This document shows, one piece after another, positions 1-6,923 of a stretch of 8,954 nt of DNA. Under the pieces are notes generated by a model. It saw nothing but the letters and a program-made list of their open reading frames with translations, made no database searches and was not told the origin of the DNA. The position numbers and the translations under genes are program-made. How positions within the stretch are numbered: the stretch's first letter is position 1; every line of letters starts with the position of its first letter. This stretch comes from Paucimonas sp. GTDB taxonomy: Bacteria > Pseudomonadota > Gammaproteobacteria > Burkholderiales > Burkholderiaceae_D. The stretch is taken from NCBI GenBank assembly GCA_029266815.1, contig JAQSWC010000050.1, forward strand, positions 1 to 8,954. The letters run 5' to 3'.

Positions 1-294
1 GACGGGCACGTCAAGGGCAATGTAATCGCCGATGGGGACGAGCCCAGCATGCTGGTCATTTCCGAGCATGCCAAGGTGGAAGGTGAAGTGCGCGTGGCGC
101 ATCTGGTGGTCAACGGCGAGATCGTCGGCCCGGTTCATTCATCAGAACTACTTGAATTACAGCCACGCGCCCGCATAACTGGAGATGTGCATTACAAAGC
201 GCTGGAAATGCATGGCGGAGCAGTAGTCGCCGGGAAACTCAGCCATGACGACATTGAAGAGCCTGTCCTGAAACTGGCATCGTCGAATACCTGA
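1..294 (+). CDS. Bactofilin (polymer-forming cytoskeletal protein), C-terminal part
   Basis: The open frame enters from the left edge and ends at TGA 292-294, leaving 97 residues. They show the short repeating pattern of a bactofilin beta-helix: alternating hydrophobic residues with turns at GxVxG-type motifs (DGHVKGNV, AKVEGEVRV, GEIVGPVHS, ARITGDVHY, GAVVAGKL). Bactofilins self-assemble without nucleotide into membrane-associated filaments that act in cell shape, stalk or envelope organisation. The tail after the helix is short and polar and ends in ASSNT. The start codon and any N-terminal membrane-targeting segment lie outside the window. An internal ATG at 49 is in frame but sits inside the repeat domain, so it is not the true start. 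In related genomes a bactofilin gene often lies beside erpA and peptidoglycan enzymes, which fits the M23 peptidase nearby. The family call is fairly sure; the specific role is unknown. Confidence 0.8.
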   Translation, partial: DGHVKGNVIADGDEPSMLVISEHAKVEGEVRVAHLVVNGEIVGPVHSSELLELQPRARITGDVHYKALEMHGGAVVAGKLSHDDIEEPVLKLASSNT

Positions 295-309
295 TTCTCA
301 TCTCAGGCC

Positions 310-315
310 TATAAT
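310..315 (+). promoter_or_regulatory. Candidate -10 element for erpA
   Basis: A perfect TATAAT lies 33 bases upstream of the erpA ATG, between the bactofilin stop and erpA. A start around 322 would leave a leader of roughly 25 bases carrying the GGAG ribosome binding site. No good TTGACA-like -35 is visible at 16-18 bases spacing, so the promoter may be weak or activator-dependent. The -10 match is direct; promoter function is inferred. Confidence 0.5.
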
Positions 316-347
316 GAAGGCTTGCCAGTTTTTTGTTTGGAGTTGAC

Positions 348-698
348 ATGAATGCCGTTACCGAAATGCCCGCACCGATTCTTTTTACGGACAGCGCGGC
401 AGCCAAGGTTGCCGAGTTGATTGCCGAAGAAGGTAATCCTGATCTGAAATTGCGCGTGTTTGTGCAGGGCGGCGGTTGTTCCGGCTTCCAGTACGGCTTT
501 ACCTTCGACGAGATCGTCAATGAAGACGACACGACGATGTCAAAAAACGGTGTGCAATTACTGATCGATTCCATGAGCTACCAATATTTGGTGGGCGCGG
601 AAATCGATTACAAGGATGATCTGGAAGGTGCCCAGTTTGTCATCAAGAACCCGAATGCAACCACCACGTGCGGTTGCGGTTCGTCTTTCTCGGCATGA
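348..698 (+). CDS. erpA: Iron-sulfur cluster insertion protein ErpA
   Basis: An A-type Fe-S carrier of 116 residues, the usual length for the family. It accepts clusters from the scaffold machinery and delivers them to apo-proteins in the cytoplasm; in E. coli it serves isoprenoid-synthesis enzymes (IspG/IspH) and respiratory enzymes. The three cluster-ligating cysteines are present: Cys44 in GGGCSGFQY, and Cys108 and Cys110 in the C-terminal TTTCGCGSSF motif. The N-terminal stretch SAAAKVAELIAEEG is the typical first helix. The ATG at 348 was chosen because GGAG lies at 339-342, five bases upstream, and the protein then starts like other ErpA proteins (MNAVTEMP); an in-frame TTG at 333 would overlap the ribosome site. 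The gene has its own candidate promoter and is closed by a strong terminator, so it is probably monocistronic. Confidence 0.95.
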   Translation: MNAVTEMPAPILFTDSAAAKVAELIAEEGNPDLKLRVFVQGGGCSGFQYGFTFDEIVNEDDTTMSKNGVQLLIDSMSYQYLVGAEIDYKDDLEGAQFVIKNPNATTTCGCGSSFSA

Positions 699-720
699 TG
701 AACTGACTGGATTTGGCAAT

Positions 721-751
721 AAAAAAGCGCAGGCAGCCCTGCGCTTTTTTT
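721..751. terminator. Bidirectional intrinsic terminator between erpA and anmK
   Basis: A perfect 13-bp inverted repeat (721-733 paired with 738-750) surrounds a 4-base loop. The GC-rich core GCGCAGG/CCTGCGC is flanked by six A on one side and seven T on the other. It therefore reads as a rho-independent terminator on both strands, 23 bases after the erpA stop and 23 bases after the convergent anmK stop. One hairpin probably ends both transcripts. Confidence 0.92.
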
Positions 752-773
752 ACGTCTCGTATTCGCCTCAGTC

Positions 774-1901
774 TTAAGCCGGATAAAGCGCGCCGAGAAT
801 GCGTTCGCCGGCAGCACCAGTCACCGCCGGCAGATTTCCCGCACGTTTCATGATGTGGCGATGCGCCAGCCATGCAAAAGCCAGGGCCTCCACATGATTG
901 GGCGGCACGTCAAGACGATCGGTTGTGGCAACCTTGCAAGTGCATCCTGCCTGCGCCAACTCTTTTTGCAGCAGTTGCAGCAGGAGGGGGTTGTAGGCGC
1001 CGCCGCCGCACACAAAAACTTCAGCTGCATCCCTTGCATACTCAGCAATCGCTTTTGCCAAGGTGCGGGCCGTATAGGCGGTCAGTGTCGCCTGTGTGTC
1101 TTCCTGAGCGAGTGCCGGGAAGGCGGACAATTTATGATCGAGCCATCGCGCATTGAACAAGTCGCGCCCGGTGCTTTTCGGCGGAGGTGAGGCAAAGTAC
1201 GGCTCCGCGCACAAGGCTTGCAACAGACCTTCATGCACCTTTCCGGTGGCCGCCCATGCGCCGCCGGCGTCATAAGCTTGCCCACGATGACGGCCGATCC
1301 ACAAATCCATCAAGACATTTCCAGGGCCGGTATCGAAACCTGCAACAGTGCCATGGTCGAGAACGCTGATATTCGCAATGCCGCCGATATTGGCCACGAC
1401 ACGGGTTTCGGTGGGACTTTCAAAGACCGCACGATGAAATGCCGGCACCAGCGGCGCACCTTGTCCGCCGGCGGCAATATCGCGGCTGCGGAAATCTGCA
1501 ATGATCGAAATGCCTGTCAGCTCAGCCAACAGTGCCGGGTTATTGGTTTGCCGGGTATATCCCAGCTCCGGTCGGTGCCGTATGGTTTGACCATGCGAGC
1601 CCACCGCCGCGACGTCTTGAGCAGAAATGCCGGCCTTGTCTAGCAACATGTCGACGCAAGAGGCATAGCATTGGGCGATATCGTTCGCAGCCAGTGCTTC
1701 CCGGTGAATCTCATTCTCTCCCGGCGACTGCAAGGCCATCAGCGCCGCACGCAACTCGGCGCTGAAGGGAATGTAGGCATCAGCCAAGGTGCGGATCGGC
1801 TTGTGATCTTCATTGGAAAAGGAAGCAAGCACGCCGTCCACGCCATCCAGGCTGGTGCCTGACATGAGGCCGATGCAAAGCGTAGCGGTATGAGTGTTCA
1901 T
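774..1901 (-). CDS. anmK: Anhydro-N-acetylmuramic acid kinase AnmK
   Basis: A cytoplasmic ATP-dependent kinase of 375 residues (family about 370). It opens the 1,6-anhydro ring of anhydroMurNAc and phosphorylates it to MurNAc-6-phosphate during peptidoglycan recycling. The ASKHA-fold motifs appear in order: GLMSGTSLDGVD (11-22, phosphate 1 loop), GSHGQTIRH (101-109), ADFRSRDIAAGGQGAPLVP (135-153), ANIGGIANIS (170-179), FDTGPGN (189-195, with Asp190 at the expected catalytic-base position), KSTGRDLFN (242-250), CGGGAYN (298-304, adenosine side) and EALAFAWLA (338-346). The ATG at 1901 puts the first motif at the normal distance from the start, although no clear Shine-Dalgarno is visible. A terminator separates it from the upstream M23 gene, so it is probably transcribed from its own promoter or by read-through. 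The product works downstream of lytic transglycosylases and endopeptidases such as its neighbour. Confidence 0.96.
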   Translation of the reverse strand: MNTHTATLCIGLMSGTSLDGVDGVLASFSNEDHKPIRTLADAYIPFSAELRAALMALQSPGENEIHREALAANDIAQCYASCVDMLLDKAGISAQDVAAVGSHGQTIRHRPELGYTRQTNNPALLAELTGISIIADFRSRDIAAGGQGAPLVPAFHRAVFESPTETRVVANIGGIANISVLDHGTVAGFDTGPGNVLMDLWIGRHRGQAYDAGGAWAATGKVHEGLLQALCAEPYFASPPPKSTGRDLFNARWLDHKLSAFPALAQEDTQATLTAYTARTLAKAIAEYARDAAEVFVCGGGAYNPLLLQLLQKELAQAGCTCKVATTDRLDVPPNHVEALAFAWLAHRHIMKRAGNLPAVTGAAGERILGALYPA

Positions 1902-1928
1902 GGGAATGGCAATGAAGGGAGTGTTTCG

Positions 1929-1934
1929 ATTGTA
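1929..1934 (-). promoter_or_regulatory. Candidate -10 element for anmK
   Basis: On the minus strand a TACAAT hexamer lies 27 bases upstream of the anmK ATG and just downstream of the M23 gene terminator. This is where a separate anmK promoter would be needed. The -35 position at 17-bp spacing is only T-rich (TTTCTT), so support is modest. Confidence 0.35.
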
Positions 1935-1950
1935 CCGGCCCTTCGCACAA

Positions 1951-1979
1951 AAAGAAAAACCGGCTTGATGCCGGTTTCT
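1951..1979 (-). terminator. Intrinsic terminator after the M23 peptidase gene
   Basis: Read on the minus strand, AAACCGGC (1977-1970) and GCCGGTTT (1964-1957) form an 8-bp stem with a 5-base loop, followed by a T-rich run (TTTTTCTTTTT). The hairpin starts three bases after the peptidase stop codon. It lies upstream of anmK, so it should reduce read-through from the peptidase gene into anmK. Confidence 0.82.
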
Positions 1980-3350
1980 TTATTGATAAGCCGCGAGCTT
2001 CGTTTCGATTTTAGGCGGAGAGAGTAGGGCGAACCTGTGCGCCATCTCGGAAGCCACCGCGTGGAATTTCTGCAACGCAGCGCCGACGAGCGGCTCAGCG
2101 CTCGGAAGCTTGATTTTCATGGGATCGCGCGGCTGGTTAGCGACGCGGAACTCATAGTGGAGATGTGGGCCGGTCGACCAGCCTGTCGAGCCGACGTAGC
2201 CGATCACTTCTCCTTGGCTGACCTTGGCGCCGCGGCGGATACCCTTGGCAAAACCGCGCATATGACCATATGCCGTAGAGATATTGTTCCAGTGTTTGAT
2301 GACGACTAGATTGCCATAGCCTCCACTCACACCCGCGAAGTCGATGACACCGTCCGCAGCCGCGCGTATCGGCGTGCCTGCGGCGGCCGCGAAATCGACA
2401 CCTTTATGTTGCTTCCAACGGCCGGAAATAGGATGAAGGCGCATCGAGAAACCCGATGAGATGCGGGAAAATTCAAGTGGCGATTTGAGGAAGGCTTTCT
2501 TCAGCGACTTACCGTCGAAGCTGTAATAGCCGCCTCCCTGCTTCAGCGACGGATCGTCAAACCAGACGCTTTGATAAGTTTTACCGCCGTTCCTGAACTG
2601 CGCCGCCAGTACGCGGCCGGAGCGGACATAATCACCGTCCTGCCAGAAGGTTTCGTAGACGACGTTGAAGCGGTCGCCGCGTTGCAGGTCGGATGCGAAA
2701 TCGATATCGGTCGAAAACATGTCGACCAGTTGCGCGGCTACGGTATCCGGTATCTGCGCCGCATCGGTCGCGGCAAATAGCGATGAGCGGATTTCGCCGG
2801 TGCGCATTTCCACATGGCGATCAAGTGAGGCCGGCGTTTCAAAACATTTCAGCTTGCCGTCTTCGCGTACGACCGTGATCGTAACCGGGGGGCTGTCGCG
2901 GTTTTCAGTCGCCGTTGTGCTCAGCCATTCCAGCTCGCCGCCTCCGGAGACTTTGGCCTGTACGCGCTTCCCGGCTTTCAATTGCATGATGGTGCGGGCG
3001 ATCGGATCCGATTTGATGAAGCTTGCCGCTGCTTCGTCATTCACGCCGAGGCGCCCAAGCAGGATTGCCAACGTGTCGCCCGGCCGGATGCGCTCTTCGC
3101 TGACATAAATGGCTTCGTGCCTGGAGAGGGCAGCGATTTGCTCCGACAACTGCGGCAGCGAGAGTTCTTCGTACACCGATTTCACCGGAAGATCCGCGGG
3201 ATCTGGAGCCATCGGCGCAACGCCTGCCGCGCCGAAAGCGCAGGCCGCAAGGAAGAGTGCCGACACGGAGATCACGCGGGTTTTGCGTGAGCTGCCCAGT
3301 AGCAGCTTGCAGGCTGCTTCGACGTTGGAGAATTTATAAAGAGAGAACAT
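1980..3350 (-). CDS. Membrane-anchored M23 family murein endopeptidase (MepM-like)
   Basis: A zinc metallopeptidase of 456 residues, close to the length of MepM/YebA proteins. The family cuts peptide crosslinks in peptidoglycan in the periplasm to allow wall growth. A positively charged N-terminus (RKTR) precedes one hydrophobic segment at about 26-46, read as a signal anchor. Next comes an OapA/LysM-like segment (about 85-135, starting ERIRPGDTLAILLGRLGV), then a linker beta domain (about 150-290). The C-terminal LytM domain (about 297-412) carries all metal and catalytic residues: His315-x3-Asp319 in HKGVD, His363 in YGHM, and His396 and His398 in HLHYEF. The start at 3350 gives a sensible topology but has no clear ribosome site. 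The gene is divergent from tyrS and upstream of anmK on the same strand, which fits wall turnover. Substrate preference (D,D- or other crosslinks) cannot be read from sequence alone. Confidence 0.92.
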   Translation of the reverse strand: MFSLYKFSNVEAACKLLLGSSRKTRVISVSALFLAACAFGAAGVAPMAPDPADLPVKSVYEELSLPQLSEQIAALSRHEAIYVSEERIRPGDTLAILLGRLGVNDEAAASFIKSDPIARTIMQLKAGKRVQAKVSGGGELEWLSTTATENRDSPPVTITVVREDGKLKCFETPASLDRHVEMRTGEIRSSLFAATDAAQIPDTVAAQLVDMFSTDIDFASDLQRGDRFNVVYETFWQDGDYVRSGRVLAAQFRNGGKTYQSVWFDDPSLKQGGGYYSFDGKSLKKAFLKSPLEFSRISSGFSMRLHPISGRWKQHKGVDFAAAAGTPIRAAADGVIDFAGVSGGYGNLVVIKHWNNISTAYGHMRGFAKGIRRGAKVSQGEVIGYVGSTGWSTGPHLHYEFRVANQPRDPMKIKLPSAEPLVGAALQKFHAVASEMAHRFALLSPPKIETKLAAYQ

Positions 3351-3504
3351 GCAATACGTTAAAATTCGCGGTCTTTGTTCCAGCTATTCTTATTGCACGG
3401 ACAACTCCCGCAGGAAAAGATGCCTGCCTGCAACGGAGCGGCGATTATACCAACAGATAGTAAGAGAATTTCCAGTCTTCCCTTTAATCTTCCTCATCAA
3501 GCCC

Positions 3505-4752
3505 ATGAGCGCCACATCATCAATGCAGCAGGACAATAACTCGCCTCCACTTTCCGTTTCTGTGCAGGAAGCACTTGCTATCGTGAAACGGGGCTGCGAG
3601 GAGCTGTTGATCGAATCGGAGTTCGCGCAAAAGCTGGCGCGATCTGAAAAAAGCGGCGAGCCGCTTCGTATCAAGCTCGGTCTCGATCCGACGGCCCCCG
3701 ACCTGCATCTTGGCCATACGGTGGTGCTTAACAAGATGCGCCAGTTGCAGGACCTCGGCCATAACGTGATTTTCCTGATCGGTGACTTCACCTCGATGAT
3801 CGGCGATCCCTCCGGACGCAATGCAACGCGCCCGCCGCTGACCCGCGAGCAGATCGAGGAAAACGCGAAAACCTATTTCAACCAGGCCAGCCTGGTGCTT
3901 GATCCGTCGAAGACCGAAATTCGCTATAACTCAGAGTGGTGCGATGCGCTTGGCGCGCGGGGCATGATCCAGCTTTCAGCCCGCTATACCGTGGCGCGCA
4001 TGCTGGAGCGCGACGATTTTACCAAGCGCTTCAAGGCCGGCACGCCGATTTCCGTGCACGAATTTTTGTACCCGCTGATGCAGGGCTATGACTCAGTCGC
4101 GTTGAAATCCGATCTGGAACTCGGCGGCACTGATCAAAAATTCAACCTGCTTGTGGGCCGCGAGCTGCAGAAGGATTACGGTCAGGAGCCGCAGTGCATC
4201 CTGACGATGCCGCTACTGGAAGGCCTGGACGGCGTCGATAAGATGTCGAAATCGAAGAATAATTACATTGGCATCACCGAGCCGGCCAACACGATGTTCG
4301 CCAAGGTGATGAGCATTTCCGATTCGATGATGTGGCGTTATTACGAGCTGTTGTCCTTCCGGTCACTCGCCGAGATCGCACAATTCCGGAGTGAAGTCGA
4401 GGGCGGGCGCAATCCGCGCGATATCAAAGTGCTGCTCGGCCAGGAAATCGTGGAACGTTTCCATTCTCGCCAGGCGGCCGAAGAGGCGCTGGCGGATTTC
4501 AACAACCGTGCAAAAGGCGGCATTCCGGACGAGATTCCCGAGCTGAGCCTTTCCGGGGCGCCGCTCGGCATCGGCCAGTTGCTCAAACAGGCCAACCTGT
4601 GCGCTTCGACCTCCGAAGCCTTGCGCATGGTGGAGCAGGGCGGTGTCCGCATCGACGGTGCGGCAATCAGTGACAAGGGCCTGAAAGTGGAGCCCGGCAC
4701 CTTCGTCGTGCAGGTCGGCAAGCGCAAGTTCGCACGCGTCACGCTGGCCTGA
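3505..4752 (+). CDS. tyrS: Tyrosyl-tRNA synthetase (TyrZ-type)
   Basis: A class I aminoacyl-tRNA synthetase of 415 residues that activates tyrosine with ATP and loads it on tRNA-Tyr. The HIGH signature appears as HLGH (68-71) in LDPTAPDLHLGHTVVL and the KMSKS loop is intact at 246-250. The motif GYDSVALKSDLELGGTDQKFN (194-214) forms the tyrosine and ATP pocket in the style of the TyrZ subgroup rather than E. coli TyrS. The last 60 residues (about 354-415) are an S4-type RNA-binding domain (LLKQANLCASTSEALRMVEQGGVRIDG). The frame is open upstream to 3349, but ATG 3505 gives a normal length; ATG 3523 is an alternative giving 409 residues. Neither start has a good Shine-Dalgarno. The gene leads a probable operon with dtd, 10 bases downstream. 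Confidence 0.96.
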   Translation: MSATSSMQQDNNSPPLSVSVQEALAIVKRGCEELLIESEFAQKLARSEKSGEPLRIKLGLDPTAPDLHLGHTVVLNKMRQLQDLGHNVIFLIGDFTSMIGDPSGRNATRPPLTREQIEENAKTYFNQASLVLDPSKTEIRYNSEWCDALGARGMIQLSARYTVARMLERDDFTKRFKAGTPISVHEFLYPLMQGYDSVALKSDLELGGTDQKFNLLVGRELQKDYGQEPQCILTMPLLEGLDGVDKMSKSKNNYIGITEPANTMFAKVMSISDSMMWRYYELLSFRSLAEIAQFRSEVEGGRNPRDIKVLLGQEIVERFHSRQAAEEALADFNNRAKGGIPDEIPELSLSGAPLGIGQLLKQANLCASTSEALRMVEQGGVRIDGAAISDKGLKVEPGTFVVQVGKRKFARVTLA

Positions 4753-4762
4753 CGAGGCTCGG

Positions 4763-5230
4763 ATGATCGGCTTGCTGCAGCGCGTATCGCGCGCCGAAGT
4801 GGTGGTGGACGGTGAATGCATCGGTACCATCGAAAGGGGATTGCTGGTACTCCTCTGCGCAGAACGTGGCGACAGCGAGAAAGAAGCCGATGCTTTGCTG
4901 AAGAAAATGTTGTCGTATCGCGTGTTTCCTGACGACGCCGGCAAGATGAACCGCAGTGTGGCCGATATTGACGGCGGCATCCTGCTGGTGCCTCAATTCA
5001 CGCTCGCTGCAGACACCCGAACCGGAACCCGGCCTTCATTCACGCCTGCAGCCTCGCCAGAGGAGGGGCGACGCCTCTTTGATTATTTCGTGGCGCAGTC
5101 GCGAACTCTGCATGGCAGGATCGAGACCGGCCGCTTCGGTGCCGACATGAAAGTCAGCCTGACCAACGACGGGCCAGTGACATTCTGGCTGCAAGTCAAA
5201 CCGCCTTTGACGCCGGCCCAAGCTGTGTAA
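4763..5230 (+). CDS. dtd: D-aminoacyl-tRNA deacylase
   Basis: A 155-residue cytoplasmic homodimer-type enzyme that hydrolyses D-amino acids (classically D-Tyr) and glycine mischarged on tRNA, a proofreading step after aminoacylation. It starts with the family signature MIGLLQRVSRAEV. The two active-site motifs are present: PQFTLAADT (77-85, usually SQFTL) and NDGPVTFWLQV (135-145), which contains the Gly-Pro element used for chiral proofreading. GKMNRSV (60-66) and RPSFTPAA (90-97) also match. GAGG at 4754-4757 lies five bases before the ATG. The 10-base gap to tyrS implies co-transcription and makes functional sense, since TyrRS is a major source of D-Tyr-tRNA. The Pro77 substitution is noted separately; the rest is typical. 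Confidence 0.95.
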   Translation: MIGLLQRVSRAEVVVDGECIGTIERGLLVLLCAERGDSEKEADALLKKMLSYRVFPDDAGKMNRSVADIDGGILLVPQFTLAADTRTGTRPSFTPAASPEEGRRLFDYFVAQSRTLHGRIETGRFGADMKVSLTNDGPVTFWLQVKPPLTPAQAV

Positions 5231-5269
5231 TCCATTGCCGCCACAATAGCGTTTTCTTGAGGAGTCGAC

Positions 5270-5905
5270 ATGAAGCTCTGGAGCAATTCTTTGCAGGACG
5301 GCGGCGTCGTTCCCGGCGAGTTTGCGTTTTGCGTGATCGATCCGGCAACGCATGTAAAGTTCTCGCAAAACCGCAATCCTCACTTGGCATGGAGTGACGC
5401 GCCGGAGGAAACAAAGTCATTTGCATTGATCGTCCACGACCCCGATGTCCCGTCACGCGGAGATGACGTGAATCAGGAGGGAAAGACTGTGTCGATTACG
5501 TTGCCACGCGTGGATTTTATTCATTGGGTAATGATCGATTTGCCGACGCACATGAAAGAGATTGGTGAAGGGCAATTCAGTGAAAGCGTGACCCCACACG
5601 GCAAACGTGGCCCGGCAGTGGAAGGATTGCACGGTGCGCGTCAAGGACTGAACGACTATACCGGCTGGTTTGCGGATGACGGTGATATGGCGGGCGACTA
5701 TTTCGGTTATGACGGTCCATGTCCGCCATGGAATGATTCGATCCCCCATCACTATGTTTTCACACTGTATGCACTTGATATAGAGCGAGTACAGGTGGAA
5801 GGTTCCTTCACGGCCCAACAGGTGAAAGATGCAATCTTTAACCACGTACTTGCTCAGGCCTCTATCACGGCGCGCTACACTTTGAATCCGAAGGTGACAC
5901 TTTGA
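5270..5905 (+). CDS. YbhB/YbcL-type phosphatidylethanolamine-binding-like (PEBP) protein
   Basis: A 211-residue protein of the PEBP / Raf-kinase-inhibitor-like family. The anion-pocket motifs are visible: HDPDVPS (56-62), HWVMIDLP (85-92), GYDGPCPP (146-153) and HYVFTLYALD (161-170). It is longer than E. coli YbhB or YbcL because of extra loops around 63-82 (DDVNQEGKTVSITLPRVD) and 117-140; this longer form is, from memory, common in proteobacteria. No signal peptide is present, so it is probably cytoplasmic. The bacterial function is not well established; ligand binding in the conserved pocket is inferred from family structures. GAGGAG at 5259-5264 gives a strong ribosome site five bases before ATG 5270. 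It lies 39 bases after dtd, and its stop overlaps the next gene's start, so it is probably in the same operon. Confidence 0.88.
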   Translation: MKLWSNSLQDGGVVPGEFAFCVIDPATHVKFSQNRNPHLAWSDAPEETKSFALIVHDPDVPSRGDDVNQEGKTVSITLPRVDFIHWVMIDLPTHMKEIGEGQFSESVTPHGKRGPAVEGLHGARQGLNDYTGWFADDGDMAGDYFGYDGPCPPWNDSIPHHYVFTLYALDIERVQVEGSFTAQQVKDAIFNHVLAQASITARYTLNPKVTL

Positions 5906-6546
5906 CTATAGAGCTGGTAGTGATTCGCCATGGCGAGACCTCTTGGAATATCGATAAACGCATTCAAGGCAACATCGACATCGCGCTTAATGCAACGGGT
6001 GAGAAACAAGCTTGCGAGGTGGCAAATGCCCTGGCGAACGAAAGGTTCGATGCAGTCTTTTCCAGCGATTTGCAGCGCGCTTATGAAACTGCGGGAGCCA
6101 TTGCCCGGATACAGGGTTTGCCTGTGCGGATTGAGAGGAGTTTACGGGAGCGTCGCTTCGGTGCATTTGAAGGGCTGACTCATGAAGAAATTCGCGTCCG
6201 CTATCCTAGTCACTATTCGGCTTGGCGGGCACGTGAAGCCGATGCGCTATTTCCTCCTGGAATACATGGGCATGCAGAAACCTTGCGCGAATTCTTCAAC
6301 AGGGTTGTCAATGCAGTGACTGACCTGGTACACGGCAATTTTCATAAGCTGGCAATCGTCACGCATGGAGGCGTATTGGACTGTCTTTATCGAGCCGCTT
6401 CTGGTTTGGACCTCTGTGCGCCAAGACATTTTGATATCTCGAATGCAGCAATTAACCGACTGGTTTGGAAGGAAGGTCGCCTGTATCTGCTCCAATGGGG
6501 CGATATTAGCCACTTGGATGTCAGTACGTTGGACGAAATCCATTAA
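5902..6546 (+). CDS. Histidine phosphatase family protein (phosphoglycerate mutase-like)
   Basis: A 214-residue member of the histidine phosphatase superfamily, small cytoplasmic branch (GpmB/CobC/PhoE-like). The phosphohistidine motif is RHGETSWN (9-16, nucleophile His10). Arg59 sits in SSDLQRAYETA, the proton donor is Glu83 in SLRERRFGAFEG (80-91), and the second catalytic histidine is His155 in VTHGGVLD. It therefore looks active as a phosphatase; the substrate cannot be assigned, and true mutase activity is doubtful without the longer dPGM insertions. The start is TTG at 5902, overlapping the previous gene's TGA as TTGA, with AAGGTG at 5891-5896 as ribosome site. No ATG is available before the RHGE motif. 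The overlap suggests translational coupling with the PEBP gene. It appears to be the last gene of the tyrS-dtd transcription unit. Confidence 0.9.
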   Translation: MTIELVVIRHGETSWNIDKRIQGNIDIALNATGEKQACEVANALANERFDAVFSSDLQRAYETAGAIARIQGLPVRIERSLRERRFGAFEGLTHEEIRVRYPSHYSAWRAREADALFPPGIHGHAETLREFFNRVVNAVTDLVHGNFHKLAIVTHGGVLDCLYRAASGLDLCAPRHFDISNAAINRLVWKEGRLYLLQWGDISHLDVSTLDEIH

Positions 6547-6593
6547 AAGTTTCTCGACAGGTAAATAACTAGCCGCTCATAGATTACGGAGGT

Positions 6594-6628
6594 GATATCA
6601 GCGCGAGCTCGTCGCTTCCTGATATTTT
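6594..6628 (+). terminator. Possible terminator of the tyrS-dtd-PEBP-phosphatase operon
   Basis: ATATCAG (6595-6601) pairs with CTGATAT (6619-6625). An inner GCGA/TCGC stem (6603-6606 with 6612-6615) closes a 5-base loop, with small asymmetric bulges between the stems. The right arm runs into TTTT and then GCCTTTTGCC. It lies 48 bases after the phosphatase stop. The outer stem is AT-rich and the T-run is short, so this is a moderate-confidence call. Confidence 0.4.
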
Positions 6629-6756
6629 GCCTTTTGCCTTCCGCGAAGCCACTGTCTTTTCGAGATAGGTTCCAGGCATCATCGACAAGAGTATTGAATA
6701 ACGAACTCCATCCTTGGTTAAAAACTCGGTACGTAGCAATTATGTTCCGAGATTGA

Positions 6757-6793
6757 CAATATAAAGAAGGCCCTGGGGCCTTTGGTTAAATTG
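6757..6793. repeat. Imperfect inverted repeat with AGGCCC core
   Basis: AGGCCC (6768-6773) and GGGCCT (6776-6781) form a near-gapless palindrome. Further pairing outward matches TAA (6762-6764) with TTA (6786-6788) and CAAT (6757-6760) with ATTG (6790-6793). The AT-rich flanks make it look like a bidirectional terminator, but T-runs are poor on both sides. It could also be a protein-binding palindrome. Confidence 0.45.
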
Positions 6794-6897
6794 TAGACCC
6801 GTCCCTCCACTTCCCTCTCAGCTCGTGCGACTGCACGCGAATCTTTATTACTGCGATGTGCAAGTCACGGTGCCGTATCTGGCCCGTTTTTTGATAC

Positions 6898-6923
6898 TAG
6901 GTCTATTCGGGAAGACTTAGGTC
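6898..6923 (+). promoter_or_regulatory. Tandem TAGGTC direct repeat, possible activator site
   Basis: TAGGTC occurs at 6898-6903 and 6918-6923, exactly 20 bases apart or about two helical turns. Relative to the candidate start of the glycoside hydrolase transcript (about 6977) the repeats centre near -76 and -56, a usual position for an activator. Part of the same stretch can also fold: CTAGGTC (6897-6903) pairs with GACTTAG (6914-6920) with one G-T. No regulator family is recognised. Confidence 0.3.

Noticed and set aside
1218..1643. 141-codon open frame on the + strand opposite anmK
   Set aside because: It lies fully antisense to the clearly conserved anmK gene, has no recognisable motif and is explained by codon bias on the opposite strand.
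3348..3351. CATG shared by the M23 start codon and an opposite-strand ATG in the tyrS frame
   Set aside because: CATG is its own reverse complement, so the shared start is trivial; the real tyrS start is about 155 bases further on.
4363..4980. 205-codon open frame on the minus strand across the tyrS-dtd junction
   Set aside because: It is antisense to two well-supported genes with intact motifs, and its sequence resembles no family I know.
6714..6790. TTGGTTAAA repeat pair as ends of a mobile element
   Set aside because: Only nine bases repeat, the enclosed 60 bases hold no element features, and no terminal inverted repeats or transposase remnants are visible.
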